From NCBI RefSeq assembly GCF_000252855.1, contig NC_017045.1, positions 434,001 through 498,000 of the forward strand: a stretch of DNA of 64,000 nucleotides. The letters are read 5' to 3'. A program made the position numbers and the translations under genes. Positions 53,612 through 60,829 of the stretch are shown one piece after another. A model generated the notes under the pieces. That model saw only the letters and a program-made list of their open reading frames with translations, was not told the origin of the DNA and made no database searches. Origin of the DNA: Riemerella anatipestifer ATCC 11845 = DSM 15868. Its GTDB lineage: Bacteria; Bacteroidota; Bacteroidia; Flavobacteriales; Weeksellaceae. Positions within the stretch are counted from its first letter, which is position 1; the number at the start of each line of letters is the position of its first letter.

Positions 53612-53745
53612 TTTATTGTTTTATCAACTGTTGTTATTCTGTATGTGTTTAATGCACTGTAATTCGAATGTTTTTTTAGAATTTGGGGGTTGTTAATGCT
53701 CATTCAAAAAATTTCTTTTCAGCCGTACCTTTTGATATACTTGCC

Positions 53746-53940
53746 GCTAACGGAAAAAGTATTGCTGAAGTGCGGGCTTTTACACCTAAAATTTCTATTA
53801 AAACCTGCACGAAGCAAAAAATGTTTTCCGCTGACTAAATTAATAAAAAAATGGAAGCGGAAACATTTTTTGCTACTAAATTTCACAAAACTTTCAACGC
53901 AAGAGCTTTCAGTCCCGCATTTTAGCAATACGATGTTATC
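53746..53940 (-). repeat. attC-like imperfect palindrome B (long, nested)
   Basis: Outer arms GCTAAC (53746-53751) and GTTATC (53935-53940); next arms GTATTGCTGAAGTGCGGG (53759-53776) against CCCGCATTTTAGCAATAC (53914-53931), pairing with a few mismatches; at the centre a near-perfect 19-bp stem AGCAAAAAATGTTTTCCGCT (53813-53832) with AGCGGAAACATTTTTTGCT (53856-53874). Its right half matches that of element A (CCCGC, TTTT, GCAA(A)TAC, ATGTTA). It begins 10 bp beyond the stop of the gene at 53951. ORFs predicted across it on both strands look spurious. The rest of the gene-free stretch 53612-53745 holds another half-site-like segment at 53719-53752. Confidence 0.6.
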
Positions 53941-53950
53941 TGCCGTTTTT

Positions 53951-54766
53951 TTATTTCTCAACTTTCACGTCTATATTTAGAGCAGGACAAACTGTTGGTG
54001 TCTTTTCCCATAGTCCAAGATTTTTTCTGTAAAATGCAGGTTTGAAAACAGTTCCGCTCAAAGCTATGGATCCTTTGAAAGAACTTAATATTTGGAAAGA
54101 AACATAAAACTTATTTTTTACCCAAATATTTTTGTCAGATACATCTAATGAAAATTCACTGTCTTTTATGTCTTTTGGATTCATTAAAATAGAAATATCT
54201 TCACCTAAAATTGAATTCCAATTTTCATCATAAACATTATATCTTACAAAAACGGGGCGGTCTGCTTCAAAATAAGCAATGTTAATGTTAATTTTTTCAA
54301 TTGTCGCTCGTTTTTTTGTTTCAAACGGCAAAGCAAGTTCCTTTGAAATATCTTGCTGATTTTTCTCAGGATTATAACTAAATTGAATTTTTTTTGTTTT
54401 GTCATTAATTCCCCAATTTTTTGCAATAAATTTTTTAGGTGTAATCACAACTTGCTCTATGCTTACAACTTTCTCAGAAAGAAAAAAAGTCTTATTGTTT
54501 TCAAGCAAGAATTTTTCAATGGAATTTGAATATGGCTCATAACCTCCAACTTCAATTTTTATTTTCTGATTTTTGTCTCTATTTGACAAGTCAATTGAAA
54601 AGTTTCCATTTTCGTCCGAATTTATTCCATATTCGCTTTTTTCAATTCCAATTCTTGCGAAAGGAATTGGTAATTTTGTATCGGCAGAAACTATTTTCCC
54701 ATTAATGATTTGTGAACTCAGATTTATAAATGTTAATAAAAAAAGAATAAAAATTTTGATTTTCAT
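53951..54766 (-). CDS. Exported protein with N-terminal carboxypeptidase-regulatory-like domain (orphan cassette gene)
   Basis: A 271-residue protein with signal peptide (IFILFLLTFINLSSQ), then a CarboxypepD_reg-like beta sandwich (INGKIVSADTKLPIPFARIG, YGINSDENGNFSIDLSNR, IKIEVGGYEPYSNSIEKFLL) as found at the N-terminus of TonB-dependent receptors, followed by VEQVVITPKKFIA-like linker and a second beta-rich domain without a barrel. It is the second gene of the attC-like array, flanked by GTTATC sites at 53935-53940 and (as GATAAC) 54796-54801. Confidence 0.7.
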   Translation of the reverse strand: MKIKIFILFLLTFINLSSQIINGKIVSADTKLPIPFARIGIEKSEYGINSDENGNFSIDLSNRDKNQKIKIEVGGYEPYSNSIEKFLLENNKTFFLSEKVVSIEQVVITPKKFIAKNWGINDKTKKIQFSYNPEKNQQDISKELALPFETKKRATIEKININIAYFEADRPVFVRYNVYDENWNSILGEDISILMNPKDIKDSEFSLDVSDKNIWVKNKFYVSFQILSSFKGSIALSGTVFKPAFYRKNLGLWEKTPTVCPALNIDVKVEK

Positions 54767-54791
54767 TTAATTTGCGAGATTTTTATAAAAT

Positions 54792-54801
54792 GGCAGATAA
54801 C
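54792..54801 (-). repeat. attC-like half-site C
   Basis: GGCAGATAAC on the plus strand, GTTATCTGCC on the minus strand: the same 10 bases as the end of element B (53935-53944). It lies 25 bp before the start of the gene at 54766, where the crossover site of the preceding element would be. No second arm is seen to the right. Confidence 0.5.
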
Positions 54802-54878
54802 GGTCGTCTTTCTGAAACAAATATATAAATTTCATAAATACAGACTACATAACACTCACATTTTTCAATATACTTTAA

Positions 54879-54983
54879 ATAGAAATGGTATTTTACCAAT
54901 AACAAATGGATAACGGGCTATTACAAATCCTATTTTAACCGTTACAAATGGATAATGAGCAGTTACAAATCCTATTTTATCAA
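54879..54983. repeat. Degenerate 21-bp tandem repeat, five units
   Basis: Units start at 54879, 54900, 54921, 54942 and 54963, most with TTACAAAT or TAACAAAT; alternate units are nearly identical (ACAAATGGATAA and ACAAATCCTATTTTA), a 42-bp higher period. On the minus strand they read as seven-residue units (FVTAHYP, FVTVKIG, FVIARYP, FVIGKIP) with no start codon. It is the main content of the gene-free stretch 54802-55131; the rest is AT-rich with nothing clear. The period and alternation match the tract at 11318-11485. Confidence 0.75.
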
Positions 54984-55131
54984 TAATAAATAAATACTAT
55001 CCTCTATTTGCAAAAAAGATAATAGTAAAATTTTGTTTATCAAAAGAATAAAATTAAATTTGAGTAGTATTTAATCAAAATTTCACGCTCAAAAATTATT
55101 ATTATGGAAAAAAATTTAATCGCATCAAACA

Positions 55132-55800
55132 ATGAACAAGAAAAAAGCAAAAAAAAGACAACGCATAAGCCTTGAAGAATGGATTTCCCGAATGAAACTC
55201 GCTTTCTCAAACGCTAAATTGCCTGAAATCAATCCGCAGCTGTCGGTTTTGGGCTATACGGAAACCAAGTTGGACGAGCTTTTGAGCCAAGTATCCGCCT
55301 TGGAAGCCCTGCATCAAACGCAAAAAAAGGAATACGCCGAGCAGTACGAAGAAACCCGTAAATTGGAAGAAAAACGCAAAGCCATCGACGAGCAATACAA
55401 AACGCATCTGGCACTGTGCCGTGTGTTGTTCAAAAAAGAGGTGAAAGCCACCGCCGCATTGGAGCTTAGCGGCACACGCAAAACGGCGTACAGTGCGTGG
55501 TATCAGCAGGTATCCAATTTTTACGCCCAACTATTGCAAACGCCCGAGTTCTTGGCAAAGGTAAAGACCATCAACCTCAAGGAAGCAGATTTGGAAGCGG
55601 TAAAAACCCTGTTAAGTGAAGCTGCTGCCCTAAAAGAAAGTCAGAAAAAAGAAACCGCCGAAGCCCAAAAAGCCACCGAAACCCGCGACCAAGCCTTTGA
55701 CGAGCTCTACCCTCACTACGCCGACCTCATCGCCTATGCCAAAGCCGTCCTTAGCAACGAGCAACATCTGGAAGCTATGGGGATTGTGGTGAAACGCTAA
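55132..55800 (+). CDS. GC-rich coiled-coil protein, function unknown, probably acquired
   Basis: A 222-residue, highly charged, nearly all-helical protein: basic N-terminus (KKKAKKRQRISLEEWISRMK), coiled coil (LEALHQTQKKEYAEQYEETR, KLEEKRKAIDEQYKTHLALC), a middle segment YSAWYQQVSNFYAQLL and a second helical stretch (AAALKESQKKETAEAQKATE). No motif is recognised. Base composition differs strongly from the neighbours: 37 of 60 bases are G or C in 55681-55740, in a window that is otherwise about one third GC. An ATG at 55104 opens a short overlapping frame that stops at 55175, so the start could be affected by a frameshift in the A-rich stretch 55142-55156. Confidence 0.7.
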   Translation: MNKKKAKKRQRISLEEWISRMKLAFSNAKLPEINPQLSVLGYTETKLDELLSQVSALEALHQTQKKEYAEQYEETRKLEEKRKAIDEQYKTHLALCRVLFKKEVKATAALELSGTRKTAYSAWYQQVSNFYAQLLQTPEFLAKVKTINLKEADLEAVKTLLSEAAALKESQKKETAEAQKATETRDQAFDELYPHYADLIAYAKAVLSNEQHLEAMGIVVKR

Positions 55801-55839
55801 TTTCTTTACCTATGTAATTTTTAAATAATTCCCCTATAA

Positions 55840-55873
55840 AAAAGGGTGGTCTTGAAAATGAGACCACCCTTTT
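55840..55873. terminator. Bidirectional terminator between the coiled-coil gene and the M3 peptidase gene
   Basis: Perfect 13-bp arms AAAAGGGTGGTCT (55840-55852) and AGACCACCCTTTT (55861-55873) with an 8-nt loop. Confidence 0.87.
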
Positions 55874-55894
55874 ATAATGATTGTAGTATTCTAT

Positions 55895-58033
55895 CTATTT
55901 AATAAACCCTTTATCTTTTAACAAAGGTTTTAGGTCAGGAGTTCTACCTGTAAACTCTTTGTAAGCCTTATTAAGGTCTTTGGTATTTCCTATGGAAAGA
56001 ATATATTTTCTGAAACGGTCGCCATTAGCACGAGTCATTCCTCCGTTATTTTTAATCCAATCCCAAGCGTCAGAATTTAGCATATCACTCCACATATAGG
56101 CATAGTACCCAGCCGAATAACCTCCTCCCCAAATATGAGCAAAATAAGGCGAATGGTATCTCGGTGGAACCTGCTCTACCAATAGACCATATTTATTAAG
56201 GGCTTCTTTTTCAAAATCCAAAGCAGGCTTAAACTGCTCCTCACTAGTTACCGAATGCCACGCCATATCCAATGTTGCTGCTGCTACCAACTCCGTTGTA
56301 GAATAACCTTGATTAAAAGCAGACGCCTTTTTAATCTTATCAATTAAAGACTGTGGCATTGGCTGTTTCGTTTGATAGTGCAGTGCATAGTTTTTAAGTA
56401 TCTCTGGCTCTAAGGCAAAAAACTCATTGATTTGAGAAGGAAACTCTACGAAATCTCTAGGCACATTAGTCCCCGAAAGGCTCACATAATCTTGGTCTGC
56501 AAACAAACCGTGCAAAGTGTGTCCAAACTCGTGGAACATCGTAGTTACATCATCATAGCTAATCAGCGAAGGCTTACCTGGAGCTGGTTTTTGGTAATTA
56601 AATACATTTACAATCACTGGCTTTTGCCCTAGAGTTTTAGATTGCTCCACAAAATTACTCATCCAAGCACCACCACCTTTGTTATTACGAGTGTAGAAGT
56701 CTAAATAATAAAGCGCCATAGATTTGCCATCTCTATCAAACACTTCGTAAGCCACTACATCTGGGTGGTAAACAGGTAAATCTTTTCTTTCCTTGAACGT
56801 AATTCCGTAGAATTTTTCAGCCGCATAGAAAACTCCTTTCTCCAAAACAGTAGTTACCTCAAAATAAGGTTTGATTTCGTTTTCATCTAAATCGTATTTT
56901 GCCTTTCTTACTTGCTCTGCATAGAAATTCCAATCCCAAGGTGCTAGTTCAAACCCACCTTTTTGTTCATCAATGATTTTTTGGATTTCACTCGCTTCTC
57001 TTTTTGCGGTTTCTACTGCTGGTTTTGCTAGTTGAGCCAAAAGGTTCAGTGCCTCTTCTGGATTTTGAGCCATTTGGTCTTGAAGTTTCCACTCTGCAAA
57101 AGATTTTTTACCCAAAACTTGAGCTTTTTTCAGCCTTAATCTTGCCAATTTTTCTATAATAGAACGAGTGTCATCAGCATTACCTTTTTCCGCTCTGTAC
57201 CAAGAAGCCTTGAACAGCTTTTCTCTCGTTGCTCTGTTTTTTAAATTTTGCAATAGCGGTTGTTGGGTGGTATTTAATAATGATAAAAGATACTTCCCTT
57301 CGTGCCCTGCTTCCTTAGCTGCTTGTGCTGCGGCAGCTATCTCATCAGATGAAAGTCCATCTAGTTCTTTAACACTGTCTATAACTAGCGCTCCATTCTT
57401 TCTTGCATCTAATAGCTTATTAGAAAATTGTGTTGAAAGAGAGGCTAATTCTCCGTTAATTTTTTTAAGCTCTTCTTTTTTAGCGTCAGAAAGTCCAGCT
57501 CCTGCAATATCAAAGTTTTGTTTGTAATACTCTACTAACTTTTGGCTTTCGCTATTAAGCCCTCCCCTATTTTCGTACACTTTTTTGATACGCTCATAAA
57601 GTTTAGAGTTAAGGTAAATCTTATCCGAATGCGCCGAAAAAATTGGAGCGTACTCCTGCTGCAAGGCTTGTAGTTTATCGTTAGTATTAGACCCCGTTAA
57701 GTTATAAAAGAGAGATTGTGCTCTCTTGAGTACTTCACCGCTGTTTTCTAATGCTAATACGGTATTTTCAAAAGTTGGAGCTTCTGTATTCTCACTGATT
57801 TTCTGTACTTCTAGCGCCTGTACTTTTAGACCATAATCAAAAGCAGGTTTAAAATGTTCATCTTTAATCTTATCAAATTCTGGAGCTTGATATTGTAATT
57901 TTGATTTTTCTAAAAAAGGATTACCTGCAGGTACAGGAATATCCGCTGATGTTTTCGTTTTTTCCATAGTTGTACAAGCGACTGCCGATAGTCCTGCCGA
58001 ACCGTAAAGCAATACTGATGCAATATTTTTCAT
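55895..58033 (-). CDS. M3-family zinc metallopeptidase (dipeptidyl carboxypeptidase Dcp-like) lipoprotein
   Basis: A 712-residue oligopeptidase with a lipoprotein-type signal (SAGLSAVACTTMEK), so probably periplasmic or outer-membrane linked. The zinc site F-H-E-F-G-H is near residue 498 in TTMFHEFGHTLHGLFADQDY, with the third ligand in FVEFPSQINEFFALEPEIL. The long helical N-terminal half (FEKVVLALENSG-like repeats, LFYNLTGSNTNDKLQALQQE) and length match Dcp rather than the shorter PepF group. It would trim peptides during protein-based growth. Monocistronic. Confidence 0.92.
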   Translation of the reverse strand: MKNIASVLLYGSAGLSAVACTTMEKTKTSADIPVPAGNPFLEKSKLQYQAPEFDKIKDEHFKPAFDYGLKVQALEVQKISENTEAPTFENTVLALENSGEVLKRAQSLFYNLTGSNTNDKLQALQQEYAPIFSAHSDKIYLNSKLYERIKKVYENRGGLNSESQKLVEYYKQNFDIAGAGLSDAKKEELKKINGELASLSTQFSNKLLDARKNGALVIDSVKELDGLSSDEIAAAAQAAKEAGHEGKYLLSLLNTTQQPLLQNLKNRATREKLFKASWYRAEKGNADDTRSIIEKLARLRLKKAQVLGKKSFAEWKLQDQMAQNPEEALNLLAQLAKPAVETAKREASEIQKIIDEQKGGFELAPWDWNFYAEQVRKAKYDLDENEIKPYFEVTTVLEKGVFYAAEKFYGITFKERKDLPVYHPDVVAYEVFDRDGKSMALYYLDFYTRNNKGGGAWMSNFVEQSKTLGQKPVIVNVFNYQKPAPGKPSLISYDDVTTMFHEFGHTLHGLFADQDYVSLSGTNVPRDFVEFPSQINEFFALEPEILKNYALHYQTKQPMPQSLIDKIKKASAFNQGYSTTELVAAATLDMAWHSVTSEEQFKPALDFEKEALNKYGLLVEQVPPRYHSPYFAHIWGGGYSAGYYAYMWSDMLNSDAWDWIKNNGGMTRANGDRFRKYILSIGNTKDLNKAYKEFTGRTPDLKPLLKDKGFIK

Positions 58034-58193
58034 TGATTAAAATTTATAATTTATTCCGTAAAAGTAATAAAAATAGATGAGTTTCCGAGTATTACTCCGA
58101 ATAAATTGTTAAACTAAAGGCTTTGTCTAACCTATTTTTAAGCATAATTTTTAGTAACTTTGTCGTATTATTTTTTTCAACTTAGAATTGATT

Positions 58194-58481
58194 ATGCAAA
58201 CTGTATATATAGATTTTTTTAATATTGGCGATGAGGAAGATTTCTACTCTCAATTAAAAGAAAAATTACCTCTTCCTGATTATTTCGGGAATAATCTAGA
58301 CGCCCTCTACGATTCCATCAGTGGAGATATAGAACTCCCTCTACACCTAGAATTTGTAAATATGACCGTAGAACAACTAGAGGATTTTGAAGACCTCCTA
58401 ACCACTCTTGAAGAGGCTGATGAGGAGATAGATGGATTTAGCTTTTCCTACTACCTTGAACAATACGAAGACGAAGATTAA
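58194..58481 (+). CDS. Barstar-family protein
   Basis: A 95-residue acidic protein from the ATG at 58194 (a TTG two codons earlier is possible). The barstar pattern is present: IDFFNIGDEEDFYSQLKEKL, then the diagnostic LPDYFGNNLDALYDSIS, and the strand-helix end LEFVNMTVEQLEDFEDLL. Barstar inhibits the ribonuclease barnase. No barnase-like gene is adjacent, so it may be an orphan immunity or housekeeping relative. The last 4 bp overlap the 3' end of the convergent glycosyltransferase gene. Confidence 0.85.
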   Translation: MQTVYIDFFNIGDEEDFYSQLKEKLPLPDYFGNNLDALYDSISGDIELPLHLEFVNMTVEQLEDFEDLLTTLEEADEEIDGFSFSYYLEQYEDED

Positions 58482-59479
58482 AATCTATGAAAATGACTTG
58501 GGAATGCTTCTTTAGGGTCTTGTTTTAGAACATTCAGCTTTACCCAAGATTTAAGAAAGCCATAACCATACGAAAACATTTGCACATAGGTTGCCATAAC
58601 TGCCATTGTAGCGATACTGATGTTTTTAGTCTTTATAAGTGCGTGCATCCAAACTATAAAGGTATATAAACCGTAAAGCCCAAGTAATAAGCCATTATGC
58701 CAAATAACATAATGTAAAAATCCTATGATATACCCTATCAAAAACAAACTAGGAAACCAAAAAGTAGGCTTTACATATTTAGGGTGTCTTTGGTTGAGAA
58801 TGGGGCGAGCAATCCCAAACTGATAAACTTGTTTTGAGAATTTACCTAAATCGGTTCTGCGTTTATGATACACTCCAATGCTATCAAAAAAAGCCGTTTT
58901 ATAGCCTGCCTCCCATAACGACATAGACAAGTCTGGGTCTTCTCCTATACGCATTTCTGAAAAACCTCCTACCTGCTCAAAAGCCGATTTTTTAACCCCC
59001 ATATTAAAACTTCTCGGCTGAAATCTTGATACCGCTTTTTTGCTACCTCTAATCCCTCCTGTTGTAAAAACGGAAGTCATAGAGTAAGAAATGGCTTTCT
59101 GCATAAGGTTAAATCCTCTATGGGCTTTATCCGCTCCACCAAAGGCATCACAAGGCGTTTTGGAAATGTTATTTTTTATTTCTTCTATATAGTTACTTTC
59201 CACAATCACATCACTATCTACAAATACCAGCCAATCGCCTGTGGCACGCCTTGCACCGTAGTTTCGCGTTAAACCAGGACCAGAGTTTTCTTTCCTAAAA
59301 AACTGAATGTTCAGCATTTCCTCAAATAATGCTATTGTAGGTCGTAAATCTACAGCCGAACCATCATCTACTACAATCACTTCAAACGCTTTATCCGTCT
59401 GACGAGATAAGGAATTTAACAATTCAAAAAGTTCGTCTTTCCTATTATAGATAGCAATAATGATAGAAATACTAGGCAT
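58478..59479 (-). CDS. Family 2 glycosyltransferase
   Basis: A 333-residue GT2 enzyme: SISIIIAIYNRKDELFELLN at the N-terminus, EVIVVDDGSAVDLRP, the D-x-D-type metal site in WLVFVDSDVIVESNYI, and GEDPDLSMSLWEAGYKTAFF (ED acceptor region). Two hydrophobic helices near the C-terminus (PSLFLIGYIIGFLHYVIW and LGLYGLYTFIVWMHALI) anchor it in the membrane. The sugar and acceptor (surface polysaccharide or lipid) cannot be told. It is 15 bp downstream of the THUMP methyltransferase gene. Confidence 0.9.
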   Translation of the reverse strand: MPSISIIIAIYNRKDELFELLNSLSRQTDKAFEVIVVDDGSAVDLRPTIALFEEMLNIQFFRKENSGPGLTRNYGARRATGDWLVFVDSDVIVESNYIEEIKNNISKTPCDAFGGADKAHRGFNLMQKAISYSMTSVFTTGGIRGSKKAVSRFQPRSFNMGVKKSAFEQVGGFSEMRIGEDPDLSMSLWEAGYKTAFFDSIGVYHKRRTDLGKFSKQVYQFGIARPILNQRHPKYVKPTFWFPSLFLIGYIIGFLHYVIWHNGLLLGLYGLYTFIVWMHALIKTKNISIATMAVMATYVQMFSYGYGFLKSWVKLNVLKQDPKEAFPSHFHRF

Positions 59480-59494
59480 AGAAATAAAGGATAT

Positions 59495-60652
59495 TTAGTT
59501 TCGATTTTTGGCTTTTTTACTTCCTTCATACATTTCGTATTGCAGGAATCTGGTTTCCAATTTACCGTTATACAATTTTATTTTTCGGCTAGGTCTTAAC
59601 CCCAACTTTTTAACCGCTTCTAAATCTGAACTGATAAGCCACGCCAAAGTATTAGGATAATTTTGTTTAAAGGTATCTCCTATTTTTTTGTAAAATGCTT
59701 CATCATTGATGCTAATTCGCTCGTCATAAGGTGGATTAAATACCATTAAAAGCGGAAAATGCTCTTTTTCTGACTCAAAGAAATTCTGTTTCTTTAGTTC
59801 AATCACATCTTCTAGCTCTGCGGCTTCAATATTAGTTCTTGCCACAGCCAAAGCTTTTGGGTCTACATCATAACCTATGATTTTCCCTGTAAACTCCTTT
59901 ATCCTATTGATTCTAAACTCTTTTATCTTAACAAAAAGTTCTTCATCGTAATTTCTCCAATTTTGGAATGCGAATTTTTTTCTAAAAAGTTGAGCTGGTA
60001 AATCCATTGCCATCATAGCAGCTTCTACTAGTAATGTACCACTACCACACATAGGGTCTAAAAAATTACCTTTGCCGTCCCAACCTGCCAAATGTAGCAT
60101 TCCAGATGCCAATACTTCGTTAATTGGTGCTACCCCTTGCTCCTTTCTGTAGCCTCTTTTAAAGAGAGGGTCGCCAGAAGAATCCAAAGAAATTACCACC
60201 ATATCTCTATCAATATGTAGATGGAATTTAATATCAGGATTTTTCGGAGCTACATCTGGGCGTTTATGATATTTGTGCTGAAAATAATCTACTATAGCAT
60301 CTTTCATCTTGAGAGTCATAAAATGCGAATGGGTAAACCTCTCCGAATGCACCGTAGCATCTATGGCAAAGGTTTGGTTCAAGTTCATAAATTCGTCCCA
60401 AGGAAAACGAGATAATTTATCGTAAAACTTTTGCTCATTATAAGCCTTAAACTCCAAGATAGGCACTAAAACTTTAACTCCTGTACGCAAGGCATAGTTA
60501 ATCTTATAGAGAAAACCCAAATCGCCTACGCAATTTACCGCTCTATTTTTAGTTTCAACCTCTCTCCCACCAAGCTTTTTTACCTCTTCCGTTAGGACGT
60601 CTTCTAATCCGTAAAAAGTTTTAATGCTTATCTTTAAATTATCCCAATTCAT
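59495..60652 (-). CDS. THUMP-domain class I RNA methyltransferase (RlmL/YpsC-like)
   Basis: A 385-residue enzyme with an N-terminal ferredoxin-like/THUMP part (IKTFYGLEDVLTEEVKKLGG, TVHSERFTHSHFMTLKMKDA) and a methyltransferase domain: PINEVLASGMLHLAGWDGKG, DPMCGSGTLLVEAAMMAMDL, IIGYDVDPKALAVARTNIE and the catalytic LMVFNPPYDERI. This matches the N-terminal half of E. coli RlmL (23S rRNA m2G2445) and B. subtilis YpsC; the exact guanosine is inferred. It is upstream of the GT2 gene on the minus strand. Confidence 0.9.
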   Translation of the reverse strand: MNWDNLKISIKTFYGLEDVLTEEVKKLGGREVETKNRAVNCVGDLGFLYKINYALRTGVKVLVPILEFKAYNEQKFYDKLSRFPWDEFMNLNQTFAIDATVHSERFTHSHFMTLKMKDAIVDYFQHKYHKRPDVAPKNPDIKFHLHIDRDMVVISLDSSGDPLFKRGYRKEQGVAPINEVLASGMLHLAGWDGKGNFLDPMCGSGTLLVEAAMMAMDLPAQLFRKKFAFQNWRNYDEELFVKIKEFRINRIKEFTGKIIGYDVDPKALAVARTNIEAAELEDVIELKKQNFFESEKEHFPLLMVFNPPYDERISINDEAFYKKIGDTFKQNYPNTLAWLISSDLEAVKKLGLRPSRKIKLYNGKLETRFLQYEMYEGSKKAKNRN

Positions 60653-60829
60653 CTATCTTAAAATATCTATGCTACAAAGATACTAAAAGCGATTCTATTT
60701 GCTCAAAATTAAAAAGACGATAGGACTAAAAATATCAAATTCATACGGTTTAATATTTTTTATTATATTAGTGAACTCATAAACACGATATTAAATAATT
60801 TTTATAAACCTAACAAAAGTATAAAGTAT

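Noticed and set aside
53690-53980. Open frames on both strands (plus 53690-53980; minus 53719-53961) of 80-96 codons across element B
   Set aside because: They run through the arms of the palindrome, mirror each other as expected for inverted repeats, have no protein-like domain and overlap the end of the gene at 53951.
53062-54801. Insertion sequence with transposase
   Set aside because: No transposase, DDE/HUH or recombinase motif in any frame; the inverted ends lie next to genes of unrelated families.
54879-54983. CRISPR array or replication iterons
   Set aside because: No spacers, no cas genes, no replication initiator nearby; a tandem tract of variable units explains it.
55104-55175. 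Short ORF before the GC-rich gene
   Set aside because: Only 23 codons, overlapping the start of the larger frame; kept as a remark on a possible frameshift, not as a gene.
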